Assembly (NCBI RefSeq): GCF_003119195.2
Contig: NZ_CP022253.1
Location: forward strand, 576,001 to 640,000
Length of the DNA stretch: 64,000 bases
Direction: 5' to 3'
Origin: Azospirillum baldaniorum
GTDB taxonomy: Bacteria; Pseudomonadota; Alphaproteobacteria; Azospirillales; Azospirillaceae
Positions 44,951-53,753 of the stretch are shown here, one piece after another (position 1 is the first letter of the stretch; the number at the start of each line of letters is the position of its first letter). The position numbers and the translations under genes are program-made. A model generated the notes under the pieces. That model was not told where the DNA came from. It ran no database searches and saw only the letters and a program-made list of their open reading frames with translations.

Positions 44951-45421
44951 ATGACGTCGCGTCTCGAATCCTTGTGCCTGGAAAAGGGACTGAAGATGAC
45001 CGGCCAGCGCCGGGTCATCTCCCAGGTCCTCTCGGAGTCGGAGGACCATCCCGACGTGGAGGAGGTCCACCGCCGCGCCGTCCTGATCGACCCGCGAATC
45101 TCCATCGCCACCGTCTACCGCACCATGCGCCTTCTGGAAGACGCCCAGGTGATCGAGAAGGTGGACCTGGGCGACGGCCGCGCCCGCTATGAAGAGGCGT
45201 CCACCGACCATCACCACCACCTGATCGACACGCGCAGCGGGCGGATCATCGAATTCGCCAGCCCGGAGCTGGAGGCGCTGAAGGAGCGCATCGCCCGGGA
45301 GCTGGGCTACCGCATCGTCGGTCACCGGCTGGAAATCTACGGCGTTCCGCTCGACGGCGTGTCTCTCGACGGCGGCGATGCGCTGGACGGCAACTCTGGG
45401 GAAGGCGGGGAGCGTCGATGA
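44951..45421 (+). CDS. fur: Fur-family metalloregulator (alpha Fur/Mur type)
   Basis: 156 residues from ATG 44951 (GGTGGGG upstream); the frame is open to 44894. A winged-helix DNA-binding domain (KMTGQRRVISQVLSES, ISIATVYRTMRLLEDA) is followed by a dimerisation domain with the metal site (STDHHHHLIDTRSGRIIEF). In alphaproteobacteria this type binds Fe or Mn and often acts as Mur. The C-terminal Cys pairs of zinc-bearing Fur are absent. The tail is Asp/Gly-rich. The stop overlaps the next start (ATGA), so a small Cys-rich protein is coupled to it. Confidence 0.92.
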   Translation: MTSRLESLCLEKGLKMTGQRRVISQVLSESEDHPDVEEVHRRAVLIDPRISIATVYRTMRLLEDAQVIEKVDLGDGRARYEEASTDHHHHLIDTRSGRIIEFASPELEALKERIARELGYRIVGHRLEIYGVPLDGVSLDGGDALDGNSGEGGERR

Positions 45422-45642
45422 AGAGCATGCGCTGGCTGACGATCGACCCCTACCCGGCGGTGAGCCTGAATTGCCGCGACGCGGTCCAGCGCTGCTACGC
45501 CGGCCTGTGCGACTGCGGCCAGCCGGAGCGCTACGCGCTGGAAGCGGCGGTGACCGTCTTCCGCTACCACCATCCCGAAACCCCGCCCTTCCAGGCGGAA
45601 ACCATCGTCAGCCAGTGGGTGGCCGGTCCGGTCCGGCACTGA
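45418..45642 (+). CDS. Small Cys-rich hypothetical protein coupled to fur
   Basis: 74 residues, overlapping the fur stop by four bases (ATGA). It contains four Cys in a C-x6-C-x4-C-x-C pattern (residues 19, 26, 31 and 33) and a His pair (YHHPE), a plausible metal site. No known family, no signal peptide and no membrane segment. The coupling to a metalloregulator suggests a metal-related role, which is inference only. Confidence 0.7.
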   Translation: MKSMRWLTIDPYPAVSLNCRDAVQRCYAGLCDCGQPERYALEAAVTVFRYHHPETPPFQAETIVSQWVAGPVRH

Positions 45643-45677
45643 CCGCCGTTCTCCGCCCGTCTCACTCCGCCCGTCTC

Positions 45678-47018
45678 TCACCAGGGCCGCCGCTTGCGCT
45701 CCAGCGTGTCGGTGGCGAAGTCCTCGGGCCGCAGGGGCTTGGCGAAGTCCGGCGGGGCGAGCTGGTTGTCGAGGCCGTTCACCACATAGCGGTCGCCCGT
45801 GAGGTCGTAGGTGATCTCCAAGGCCGGGGCGAAGACGGGCACCTGCGGATAGGCGATCCCGTGCGCCTCCGCATAGCGGACCAGATCGCCCTTGGCGTCG
45901 TAATGGTCGGCCATGACGATCTGCCAGGAATCCTCGTCCAGATAATAGGTGCGTTCCGGCAGGGCGTGGCGGAAGCCGGATTTCAGACGCGCCTCGACGA
46001 TCCACACCCGATGCATCTCGTAGCGCAGGAACTGTGGGTTGGGATGGCCCAGCCACAGGAAATCCGCCGGAGCCAGATTGGGCGTGTTCATCCGGCTGGC
46101 GTTGTAGGGCACATACATCTCCCGACGGGTCACCAGCGCGAAGTCGAAACGGTCGAGCGGTCCGCAGAACATGTCCAGCATGTCGGCGGTGCGGATGCCG
46201 CCGCTGGCCGGGTCCGGCGTGTCGTAGACGAAGTCGGGCGCGCGGACGGGCTTGCCGGTTTCTCCCTGCCGGAACCAGGCGGCGAAACCGGCCTGGATCG
46301 GGTTCAGCGTCCCATGCAGCAGCAGGGTGGTCCCAGCCTCCGCCTTGGGCATCAGGGTGGTGCGGCGGTAGTGGAAGGGACGGCCGCCGTCAATCCCGGC
46401 GGCGTAGCTGGATTGCCAGTCCTCGCGGTAGACCGCCGCGGTGTAGATGCCGCCGGACTCCGGCAGGACGGTGGCGCCGGTGCGGCTGAAGGAATTGCCA
46501 CGCCAGCGCAGAATGTGGTTCCACATCGCCTGCACGCCGTTGGCCGGGATGGGGAAGGGCACGCCCACCCGCGCCCCGCTCAACGCCAGGCCGTTCTCGC
46601 CCAGCTTGGCGCGCCGGGCGTTCCCGATCGTTTCGTCGTAGACGCGCTGGGGAGCGGCGGCGCTGCGGTTGCTGGGGAAGACCGGGATCTCGAAGGACGG
46701 ATACTTGGTCAGCATCGCCTGCAGGCCGGCGGACAGGCGGACCTTGTAGCGGTCCAGATCCGCCGGACCCACGGTGAACCAGCGCCCATCCTCGTCGTAG
46801 GGGTCGGGCAGATGGGCGCCCGGCTTCCAGCCGTTGGGGACGCGGGTCAGCCCTCCCTTCCAGGGCGGAATGGCCCGCGTCCGGCTGGCGCCGCGCACCG
46901 CGCCGAAGGGGGTCAGCTCCTCTCCCAGGGCGGGAACCTTCTCCTGCGCGGCGATCGGGGCGGCGTAGGGGAGCACCGGCAAGGAGAGCAGCAGGCTGGA
47001 GAACTGGCGGCGGTTCAT
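45678..47018 (-). CDS. DUF1329 family exported protein
   Basis: 446 residues from ATG 47018; the frame is open to 47084. The signal peptide (MNRRQFSSLLLSLPVLPYAA, cleaving near IAAQ) predicts periplasmic export; the double Arg could be Tat-like. The family blocks are visible: GGLTRVPNGWKPGAHLPDPY, cut here, FPIPANGVQAMWNHILRWRG and FALVTRREMYVPYNASR. DUF1329 proteins (LolA/LppX-like fold) are often found with RND exporters and lipid or hydrocarbon pathways. It converges on the Cys-rich gene. No RND gene is nearby. Confidence 0.9.
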   Translation of the reverse strand: MNRRQFSSLLLSLPVLPYAAPIAAQEKVPALGEELTPFGAVRGASRTRAIPPWKGGLTRVPNGWKPGAHLPDPYDEDGRWFTVGPADLDRYKVRLSAGLQAMLTKYPSFEIPVFPSNRSAAAPQRVYDETIGNARRAKLGENGLALSGARVGVPFPIPANGVQAMWNHILRWRGNSFSRTGATVLPESGGIYTAAVYREDWQSSYAAGIDGGRPFHYRRTTLMPKAEAGTTLLLHGTLNPIQAGFAAWFRQGETGKPVRAPDFVYDTPDPASGGIRTADMLDMFCGPLDRFDFALVTRREMYVPYNASRMNTPNLAPADFLWLGHPNPQFLRYEMHRVWIVEARLKSGFRHALPERTYYLDEDSWQIVMADHYDAKGDLVRYAEAHGIAYPQVPVFAPALEITYDLTGDRYVVNGLDNQLAPPDFAKPLRPEDFATDTLERKRRPW

Positions 47019-47102
47019 GCGCGTCTCGCGGCGTGGCGGGTCGCGGGGACGATACCCCAATCGCGCGCCGGTTCGAACGGACAAAGGGTGTTCAAGGGGC
47101 GT

Positions 47103-50078
47103 TCAGGGATCCGATGCCGTGGCGATGAATCGTTCGACCTCCCGCATCGCCTGCTCCAGCGCCGCGGCCAGCGTGGTCACCCGCTCCCAGGGGGCGTCCT
47201 GCATCACCGCCTGCTCCAGCGCCTGTGCCATGTCGCCGAGCGGCGTCGCCCCGGCGTTGCGGGAGCAGCCCTTCAGATTGTGGGCGCCGGCACGGATCGC
47301 CGTTCCGTTCCGCGCGGCGACGGCGTCGCTGACCTCGTCCGCGATGTGGCGGCCGATCCCGACGAAGTCGTTCAGCAGCTCGTCCATCAGCGCCCGGTCG
47401 TCGCCGCAGAGCCGGCGCAGGACATCGAGGTCGATCGGGGGCTGGTCGAGCTGCGGGGGCGTCGCGGGTGGGGAGGACCGGGAGGGTGCCACCGGGTCGG
47501 CCAACAGGTTGGCCATCGCTTCGTCCACTGCGGGCGGCAGGAAGCGGGACAGCGCGGCGTCGAGCTTCGCCAGATCCAGCGGCTTGCTCAGCGCCTCGTC
47601 CATGCCGGCCGCGCGGTAGCTCTCGATGTCCGCCGGGGCGGCGTTGGCGGTCAGGGCGACGATCGGCAGATGGGCGCCGGTGGCGCGCTCCGCCGCGCGG
47701 ATGCGGCGGGTCAGCTCGAACCCGTCCACCTCGGGCATCTGGATGTCGGTCAGCAGCAGGGCGTAGCGCCGCCGCCCCAGCGCGGCCAGGGCCTCCGCCC
47801 CGCCGTTGGTCAGTTCCGCCGTGTGGCCCAGCGAGGTGAGCTGCATCTGCAGAACCTTCCGGTTGATGGCGTTGTCCTCCGCCACCAGGATCAGCCGCCC
47901 GCGGGCCTCCGCCTCGGCGATGACGCGCTCCGGACTCAGCACGGCCGGGGCGCAGCGCACGGCGGGCGGCGGGTCTTCGCCGGGCGTGGCGTCCGTCAGG
48001 GCGCGCCCGGCGGCCCTCGCCACGGCACGCACCAGGGGTGTGCGGCGGACCGGTCGGCTCACCGGGACCGCTCCGTCGGCGAGGCGGCCGCCGATGGCGG
48101 TGGGGTCCTGCAGCAACACCGTCGGCACCTGCGCTTCCCCAACGCGGCGGCCCAGCAATTGCGGCGCCTGGGCGGCGGCAGGGGTGTGCAGAGCCTCGTC
48201 CACCACCACGACGTTCAGGGCGCCGCGTTCCGTTTGGGCCATGCGGGCCTGTTCGGCCAGCGCGTCCGGTCGTCCGGCGGCCAGCACGCGCGCCCCCGCC
48301 GCTTCCAGATAGTGGGCGACGATCCGGCGCTCCTCCGTGTCCGGCAGGCCGACCAGGACGGTCAGGCCGGAGAGGTCCGGTTCGTCCACCGCGGGGGGAC
48401 CGGGCGGGGGCTCGGGCGGGGCGGTGTCGGCCGCGGCGCTCAGCGTCAGCTCGACCCAGAAGGTGGAGCCCGCCCCCGGTGCGCTGTCCACCCCGATCGT
48501 TCCGCCCATCAGCGCGACCAGCCGCCGGCTGATCGACAGGCCCAGCCCGGTGCCGCCGAAGCGCCGGGCGGTCGAGCTTTCCGCCTGGATGAAGGGCTGG
48601 AAGAGCAGGCGGCGCGCCGTCTCTGAAATGCCGATGCCGGTGTCCGCCACCTCGATGCGCAGCCGGGTGCCGCCCTGGCTGCTGCCGTCCGTCCTGGCGG
48701 CCAGGGTGGCCTGGACGACGATGCGCCCGCGCTCGGTGAACTTGATGGCGTTGCCGCACAGGTTGAACAGGATCTGGCGCAGCCGCACCGGATCGCCGGT
48801 CAGCGCCGGCGGGATCGCCGGGTCCACGTAGGTCAGCAGCGTCAGCCCCTTGGCCCGCGCCGCCGGGGCCAGCGTCTCGGCCACTCCTTCGACCAGGGCG
48901 GGGATGGAGACGGGCACCTGCTCCAGGTCCATCTTGCCGGCCTCGATCTTCGAGAAGTCGAGGATGTCGTCGATGATCCGCAGCAGCGAGGTCGCCGACT
49001 CCCGCATGGTCGCCACGGTGTCGCGCTGCCCGCTGTCCAGCGGCGTGCGCTCCAACAGCTCCAGCATGCCCAGCACGCCGTTCATCGGGGTGCGGATCTC
49101 GTGGCTCATGGTGGCGAGGAAGGCGGACTTGGCAGTGGTCGTCTGCTCGGCCTGCTCCTTGGCCTGTTCCATCCGGCGCTCGGCCAGCTTGCGCCGGGTG
49201 ATGTCGTAGACCCAGGCGAGATGGACCGGGCGGCCGTCGAGCAGCGTCGGGTCCACCGACACCAGCGCCCAGAAGACGGAGCCGTCGGCCCGCCGCACCC
49301 GCACCTCGGCGTCGCGCAGCGAGCGGCGGAAGAAGGTCCAGTGCGTCTCGTGCGCCTCGGTGTTGTCCGGCTCGATGAACAGGTCGGCGATGGAGACGCC
49401 GAGCAGCCGCTCCTTCGGCACGCCCAGCAGATGGACCAGCCGGTCGTTGCACATCACGAGGACGCCGTCGTGGGTGTAGGCGCAGACGCCGACCGGGCTC
49501 GATTCCAGGATGGCGCGCATCTGCTCGCGGCTCTGCCGCAGCTCGTGCGTGCGTTCGGCCACCTTGGTCTCGATGAAGCGGATGTGGTCGTAGGCGCGCA
49601 GCGCCGCGATCACCGCGGTGAACAGCCCCTCCGCCGACAGGTCGGCCTTCGACTTGTAGTCGTTGATGTCGCAGCCGACGATCACATCGCGCTGCGGCGC
49701 CTGCCCCGGCTGGCCGGTGCGCAGGATGATGCGGACGTCGAGATTGCCGAGAGTGCCGCGTATCCAGCGGACCAGCGTCAGCCCGGCGTCGTCCTCCTCC
49801 ATCACCACGTCCAGCAGGATGACGGCGATGTCCCGGCGGGCGCGCAGAACGGCGCGCGCCTCGGCGGCGGAGCGGCAGCCGATCAGCTCCAGCCGGCGGC
49901 CCTGGAACGCGACGTCGTCCAGCAGGAGGGCGGTCATGGAATGGACGTCGTCCTCGTCGTCCACCACCAGGATGGGCCAGGGCGGGGTCTCGTCCCCGTC
50001 CTCGCTCTCCTCGTCGGCGAACAGGATCTCGTCGTCTGAGTTGGGGGCGGTGTCGGGCATGATCAGCTCGTCGGTCAT
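47103..50078 (-). CDS. Hybrid histidine kinase: REC-PAS-HisKA-HATPase-REC(degenerate)-REC-HPt
   Basis: 991 residues from ATG 50078. The N-terminal receiver (about 34-155) keeps the acidic pair (LVVDDEDD) and phospho-acceptor Asp90. A PAS domain (about 190-300), then the kinase: phospho-His in MSHEIRTPMNG, N box LCGNAIKFTE, DTGIGISE and GGTGLGLSI. A degenerate receiver (VLVGLPDTEERR, with no acidic pair) is followed by a complete one (LLLTDIQMPEVDGFEL) and a C-terminal HPt (AHNLKGCSRNAG). No membrane segment. A cytosolic phosphorelay hub; its gene starts 11 bases after the kinase at 50089-52425, so the two probably share a transcript. Confidence 0.93.
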   Translation of the reverse strand: MTDELIMPDTAPNSDDEILFADEESEDGDETPPWPILVVDDEDDVHSMTALLLDDVAFQGRRLELIGCRSAAEARAVLRARRDIAVILLDVVMEEDDAGLTLVRWIRGTLGNLDVRIILRTGQPGQAPQRDVIVGCDINDYKSKADLSAEGLFTAVIAALRAYDHIRFIETKVAERTHELRQSREQMRAILESSPVGVCAYTHDGVLVMCNDRLVHLLGVPKERLLGVSIADLFIEPDNTEAHETHWTFFRRSLRDAEVRVRRADGSVFWALVSVDPTLLDGRPVHLAWVYDITRRKLAERRMEQAKEQAEQTTTAKSAFLATMSHEIRTPMNGVLGMLELLERTPLDSGQRDTVATMRESATSLLRIIDDILDFSKIEAGKMDLEQVPVSIPALVEGVAETLAPAARAKGLTLLTYVDPAIPPALTGDPVRLRQILFNLCGNAIKFTERGRIVVQATLAARTDGSSQGGTRLRIEVADTGIGISETARRLLFQPFIQAESSTARRFGGTGLGLSISRRLVALMGGTIGVDSAPGAGSTFWVELTLSAAADTAPPEPPPGPPAVDEPDLSGLTVLVGLPDTEERRIVAHYLEAAGARVLAAGRPDALAEQARMAQTERGALNVVVVDEALHTPAAAQAPQLLGRRVGEAQVPTVLLQDPTAIGGRLADGAVPVSRPVRRTPLVRAVARAAGRALTDATPGEDPPPAVRCAPAVLSPERVIAEAEARGRLILVAEDNAINRKVLQMQLTSLGHTAELTNGGAEALAALGRRRYALLLTDIQMPEVDGFELTRRIRAAERATGAHLPIVALTANAAPADIESYRAAGMDEALSKPLDLAKLDAALSRFLPPAVDEAMANLLADPVAPSRSSPPATPPQLDQPPIDLDVLRRLCGDDRALMDELLNDFVGIGRHIADEVSDAVAARNGTAIRAGAHNLKGCSRNAGATPLGDMAQALEQAVMQDAPWERVTTLAAALEQAMREVERFIATASDP

Positions 50079-50088
50079 GCTGCGTCCG

Positions 50089-52425
50089 TCATGCTGCATC
50101 GGTTGCCGGACCCTTCCCGGCGGCGCCGGCCGTCGGGGGGGCCGTTACGGGAATCCGCAGGAGGAAGGTGGTGCCCCCGCCTGTGGGGTGGTCGGGGGCG
50201 GAGTCGCTTGGGGCCGGGCTGTCCACCGAGATCCGGCCGCCCAGCGATTGCGTCACCAGGTTGAAGACGATGTGAAGGCCGAGGCCGCTGCCCCCGGTGC
50301 CACGCTTGGTCGTGAAGAAGGGTTCGAACACCTTGGACAGATTGTCCGGGGCGATGCCGACCCCGTCGTCGGCGAAGCGGATGTCCAGCTCGCCGTCCGG
50401 CAGCTCCGCCACGCTCAGCGCCATCGTGCCCTCGCGGCCGTCGGGAAAGGCATGGATCAGCGCGTTGATGACCAGATTGGTGATGACCTGGCTGAGCGCG
50501 CCGGGATAGCCGTCCATGGTGATGCCGTCCGGGCAGGCGACGGTCATGCGGTGCGGACTCTTGCGCAGGCGCGGCCCCAGCGAGGTGATGATCTCGTCCA
50601 GATAGGAGCGCAGGTCGAAGCGGCGGCGTTCCTGGCTGGTCTGGTCGACGGCGACGCGCTTGAAGCTCTGGATCAGTTCCGCCGCGCGGGTCAGGTTCTG
50701 TTCGATCAGCCGCGAGGATTCGCCCGCCGCCGCCACGTAGGCGGTCAGGTCGGACTTCTTCATGGTGCCCTTCGCGAAGGCCTCGGTCAGCGTCCGCGTC
50801 TTCGCCGCCAGATGGGTGGAGCAGCTGTAGGCGATGCCCACCGGCGTGTTGATCTCGTGCGCGACGCCGGCCACCAGCAGGGCGAGCGAGGCCATCTTCT
50901 CCGCCTGGACGAGGCTGTCCTGGGTCTCCTTGAGGTCGGCGTAGGCGGTCTCCAGCGCCTCCATGGCGTGGAACACCTCCTCGGCGGAGCGCGCCTCCAC
51001 CGTCACGTCGGTGAAAGTGCGGACGAAGCCGCCCTCCGGCAGGGGGTTGGACCGCACCTCGATGATCGTGCCGTCGGGCCGCCGCCGCTTGAAGGCGAAG
51101 GGCTGGTCGGGAACCACGGCGGTCTCGTCCAGCTCCAGGTCGGGATCGATGCTGAAATCCTCGAAGGCACCCTGGGCGCGCTGGAGCTGGATGATTTCGG
51201 GAAACAGCGGGTTGCGGGCCAGGAAGGCCGCCGGCACGTCGAGAAGCTCGGCGGCGCGGCGGTTGGACATGACGACCCGCAGGTTGCGGTCCACCATGAT
51301 GATGCCCTGGTCGGTGTTGTCGAGCGTGATCTGAAGGACGTTCCGCTCGCGCGCCAGATCCCGTTCGGCCTGCATGCGCACCGTCACGTCGGACATGGTG
51401 CCGGTCAGGCGGAGCGCGGTTCCCTCGCCGTCGCGCAGTGCGGTAGCCCGGTCCTCGATCCAGCTCCAGCCGCCGTCCCGGCGCCGCATGCGGTAGACGG
51501 TGGCGTAGGCGCTGTCCTTGTCGCGCACGCGGCTGCGGGACTCCGCGACGACGCGCCGCCGCTCCTCCGGATGGATCAGCGATTCCCAGGTCCGCGCGGT
51601 CATCGCCAACTCGGCCGGGCCGTAGCCGAGCAGGGCGGGAAACTCCTTCGACCACCAATACTGGCCGGTCCGCAAATCGTAATCCCAGACGGAGGAGCGG
51701 GTGGCGGCGATGGCCAGCCCCAGCCGTTCCTCGCTCTGGCGCAGGGCGGCCTCCTCCTCGTCCAGGCGGGTCAGCATGCCGTTGTAGGCGGTGATCACCC
51801 GCCCCAGCTCGTCGGCGGAGGACCAGTGCACGGGCTGGCGCAGATGCTCCTGCTCCGCGGTGCGGATTGACGCGATCAGCCGGCCCAGGGGCACGCCGAT
51901 GGTCAGCCGGTGGGCGGTCAGCGCGGTGACCAGCGTGCCGACCAGCATCAGCAGCAGGAGCCACAGCGTGTTGACCATCTCCTGACGGATCTGCTCGTCC
52001 ACCGGGGCGTAGCTGAAATAGAGCGTCAGCGTGCCGAGCCGCCGGTTCTGCACCTGGATCGGACGGCGCACGGCCTCGTGCCCGGTGAAGGGACGGCAGT
52101 CGGCGTCCGGCCACGCGAAATGGCCGTCGGCCAGCTCGTCCGCCACCTCGATGCAGAGAAGCTCGCGGTTGACGGAGATCGCCTGGATGATGTTGCGGAT
52201 GGCCGGAACATCCACGGCCCACAGGCTGGAGGACAGGGCGACGGCGTTGATCTCCGCCACCGCCTCGATCCGGTCGCGCAGGGCGCCGCGCAGATCCTTG
52301 TACTTGCCGTAGAAGAAGATCGAGGAGAAGCCGAGCGTGGTCAGCATCAGGATGGGAATCAAGATCAGCAGGAACTTCGCCGACACCGTCGGCACCGTCT
52401 TCCACGCCTGCTCGATCACCGTCAT
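50089..52425 (-). CDS. Membrane histidine kinase with HAMP and two PAS domains
   Basis: 778 residues. TM1 at about 18-40, a ~110-residue periplasmic domain with three Cys (LCIEV, DADCRPF), then TM2 at about 153-175. HAMP-like, a PAS_3-type domain (YWWSKEFPALLGYG) and a second PAS (DNTDQGIIMVDRNLRVVMSN) follow. The HisKA has VAGVAHEINTPVGIA, the type seen in PrrB/NtrB-like kinases. N box NLVINALIHAF, DDGVGI and GSGLGLHIVFN. No receiver of its own. It is upstream of the hybrid kinase and divergent from the STAS module, separated by an inverted repeat. Confidence 0.93.
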   Translation of the reverse strand: MTVIEQAWKTVPTVSAKFLLILIPILMLTTLGFSSIFFYGKYKDLRGALRDRIEAVAEINAVALSSSLWAVDVPAIRNIIQAISVNRELLCIEVADELADGHFAWPDADCRPFTGHEAVRRPIQVQNRRLGTLTLYFSYAPVDEQIRQEMVNTLWLLLLMLVGTLVTALTAHRLTIGVPLGRLIASIRTAEQEHLRQPVHWSSADELGRVITAYNGMLTRLDEEEAALRQSEERLGLAIAATRSSVWDYDLRTGQYWWSKEFPALLGYGPAELAMTARTWESLIHPEERRRVVAESRSRVRDKDSAYATVYRMRRRDGGWSWIEDRATALRDGEGTALRLTGTMSDVTVRMQAERDLARERNVLQITLDNTDQGIIMVDRNLRVVMSNRRAAELLDVPAAFLARNPLFPEIIQLQRAQGAFEDFSIDPDLELDETAVVPDQPFAFKRRRPDGTIIEVRSNPLPEGGFVRTFTDVTVEARSAEEVFHAMEALETAYADLKETQDSLVQAEKMASLALLVAGVAHEINTPVGIAYSCSTHLAAKTRTLTEAFAKGTMKKSDLTAYVAAAGESSRLIEQNLTRAAELIQSFKRVAVDQTSQERRRFDLRSYLDEIITSLGPRLRKSPHRMTVACPDGITMDGYPGALSQVITNLVINALIHAFPDGREGTMALSVAELPDGELDIRFADDGVGIAPDNLSKVFEPFFTTKRGTGGSGLGLHIVFNLVTQSLGGRISVDSPAPSDSAPDHPTGGGTTFLLRIPVTAPPTAGAAGKGPATDAA

Positions 52426-52486
52426 GAAGGGGTATCCCGCTGCGGGGTCGCATGACCGGAGCGGAGCGGCGGCACGGCGCCACCTT

Positions 52487-52518
52487 CACCGGTCATGCGG
52501 TTGTACTATCAACCGGTG
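52487..52518. promoter_or_regulatory. Candidate operator between kinase and STAS module
   Basis: Perfect inverted repeat CGGTTG-TACTAT-CAACCG (52498-52515), within outer arms CACCGG and CCGGTG (52487-52492, 52513-52518). It lies in the divergent promoter space, 62-93 bases from the kinase start and about 145 bases from the STAS start. Confidence 0.45.
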
Positions 52519-52662
52519 CCATCCGTCTATGGTGTGTGAAGTGTGAAAATTCTTCCTGTGGTCGATAAAATTAGCGGAATGTATACTTGAAGCTTGAGGG
52601 GGGATCGGCCTTGCACTACTGTGCGCGGGAGCCGCTTGCGCGGTGCAACACAAGAGGATGTC

Positions 52663-52968
52663 ATGAATTTCCAGGTGCGCCGGACCTCTGAAACCATCGA
52701 GGTGCTGTTGAGCGGCCGGTTGGAGTTCACCGACCATGACAGCCTTCCCGACATCGTGGACCTGCTCAACGGCGAGGGCGCGCGCCGCTTCATCCTGGAC
52801 ATGGACGGGCTGACCTTCATCGACTCCGCGGGGATCGGCATGCTGCTGATCCTTCAGGACGAGGCGGAGCAGCGCAACATCAAGCTGGTCCTCCGCAAGC
52901 TGCAGGGCGATGTGCTGCGATCCATCGACCTGGCGCGGATCGGCGAAGTCGTCACCATCGAACGGTGA
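52663..52968 (+). CDS. STAS-domain anti-sigma factor antagonist (module A)
   Basis: 101 residues from ATG 52663, with AAGAGGA upstream. A single STAS domain of the SpoIIAA/RsbV type, with the phosphorylatable Ser55 in TFIDSAGIGML. In partner switching, the unphosphorylated form binds an anti-sigma kinase and frees its client. The product matches the module B STAS (59999-60304) in length, serine position and flanking block. Seven bases separate it from the HATPase gene. It heads STAS-HATPase-REC/PP2C. Confidence 0.92.
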   Translation: MNFQVRRTSETIEVLLSGRLEFTDHDSLPDIVDLLNGEGARRFILDMDGLTFIDSAGIGMLLILQDEAEQRNIKLVLRKLQGDVLRSIDLARIGEVVTIER

Positions 52969-52975
52969 GCGGGTG

Positions 52976-53734
52976 ATGGACGGTTTCCCCGCCTGTCTTC
53001 CCCCCGGTTCGGCCGGCGCCGTGCGCCCCTTCAGCGTGGTGCGGGATCGCGTGCCGGCGGAGATCGCCGCGCGGGTCGCCGCGCGCTTCGGCCTGAACGA
53101 GGCCGCTGGCGGGGCCGCCGCCGCGGTGCTGCTGGCCCAGGCCGACCGGGATATCCTGCGCGGCGCCTTCGGGCTCAACCCCTTCCTGACGGTGGAACTG
53201 ACGGAGCGGGAGGAGGGGAGCGGCGCCATCGACGCCGACTGGCTGGGCGCTCCGCCGGTGGAGCGGGGATTCTACCTGTCGCTGACCACCGGCACCGCTT
53301 ACGGCCTGCAATGCGCGGTTCTGGTCTGCGACGAACTGACCCGGCGCGGCGTGCTGACGCCGGAGCGGCGCGGCAACGTCGAGCTGTGCCTGCACGAGGC
53401 CATCGCCAACGCCATCGTCCACGGCAATCTGGGCATCCCCAGCGCCACCAAGGAGCAGCCGGAGGGCTACCGCCTGTTCAGCCGGCTGCTCCGCGAACGG
53501 CTGGGCGACGGTGCCGTGCGGCAGCGGCGGATCGATATCTTCGCACGCTGGACCGCCGACAGCCTGTCCATCGCGGTGGTCGACCAGGGCAACGGGTTCG
53601 ACGCCGCGGCCCTGCCGCAGGACACCGACAGCGGCGCCCATTCCGGCCGCGGCTTCGTGTTCATGCGGGCTCTGGCCCGGCGCATCCACGTGACCGACGG
53701 CGGGCGCTGCACCCTGCTGCAGTTCGACCTGTGA
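52976..53734 (+). CDS. HATPase anti-sigma-like kinase (module A, RsbW type)
   Basis: 252 residues from ATG 52976. An N-terminal ~115-residue region of unknown fold is followed by a HATPase_c_2 domain: N box LCLHEAIANAIVHGN, D-box DQGNGFD and SGRGFVFMRAL. It probably phosphorylates the adjacent STAS serine and binds an unknown client. The N-terminal extension is longer than in RsbW/SpoIIAB and resembles receiver-like or dimerisation segments, but is not identified. The client could be a sigma factor or another protein; none is visible nearby. Confidence 0.88.
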   Translation: MDGFPACLPPGSAGAVRPFSVVRDRVPAEIAARVAARFGLNEAAGGAAAAVLLAQADRDILRGAFGLNPFLTVELTEREEGSGAIDADWLGAPPVERGFYLSLTTGTAYGLQCAVLVCDELTRRGVLTPERRGNVELCLHEAIANAIVHGNLGIPSATKEQPEGYRLFSRLLRERLGDGAVRQRRIDIFARWTADSLSIAVVDQGNGFDAAALPQDTDSGAHSGRGFVFMRALARRIHVTDGGRCTLLQFDL

Positions 53735-53753
53735 CGGACGGGCGGGTCCGCGC

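Noticed and set aside
44505-44954. 149-codon open frame between helicase and fur
   Set aside because: No homology, Arg/Gly/Thr-rich composition and no good ribosome-binding site; treated as leader or intergenic DNA.
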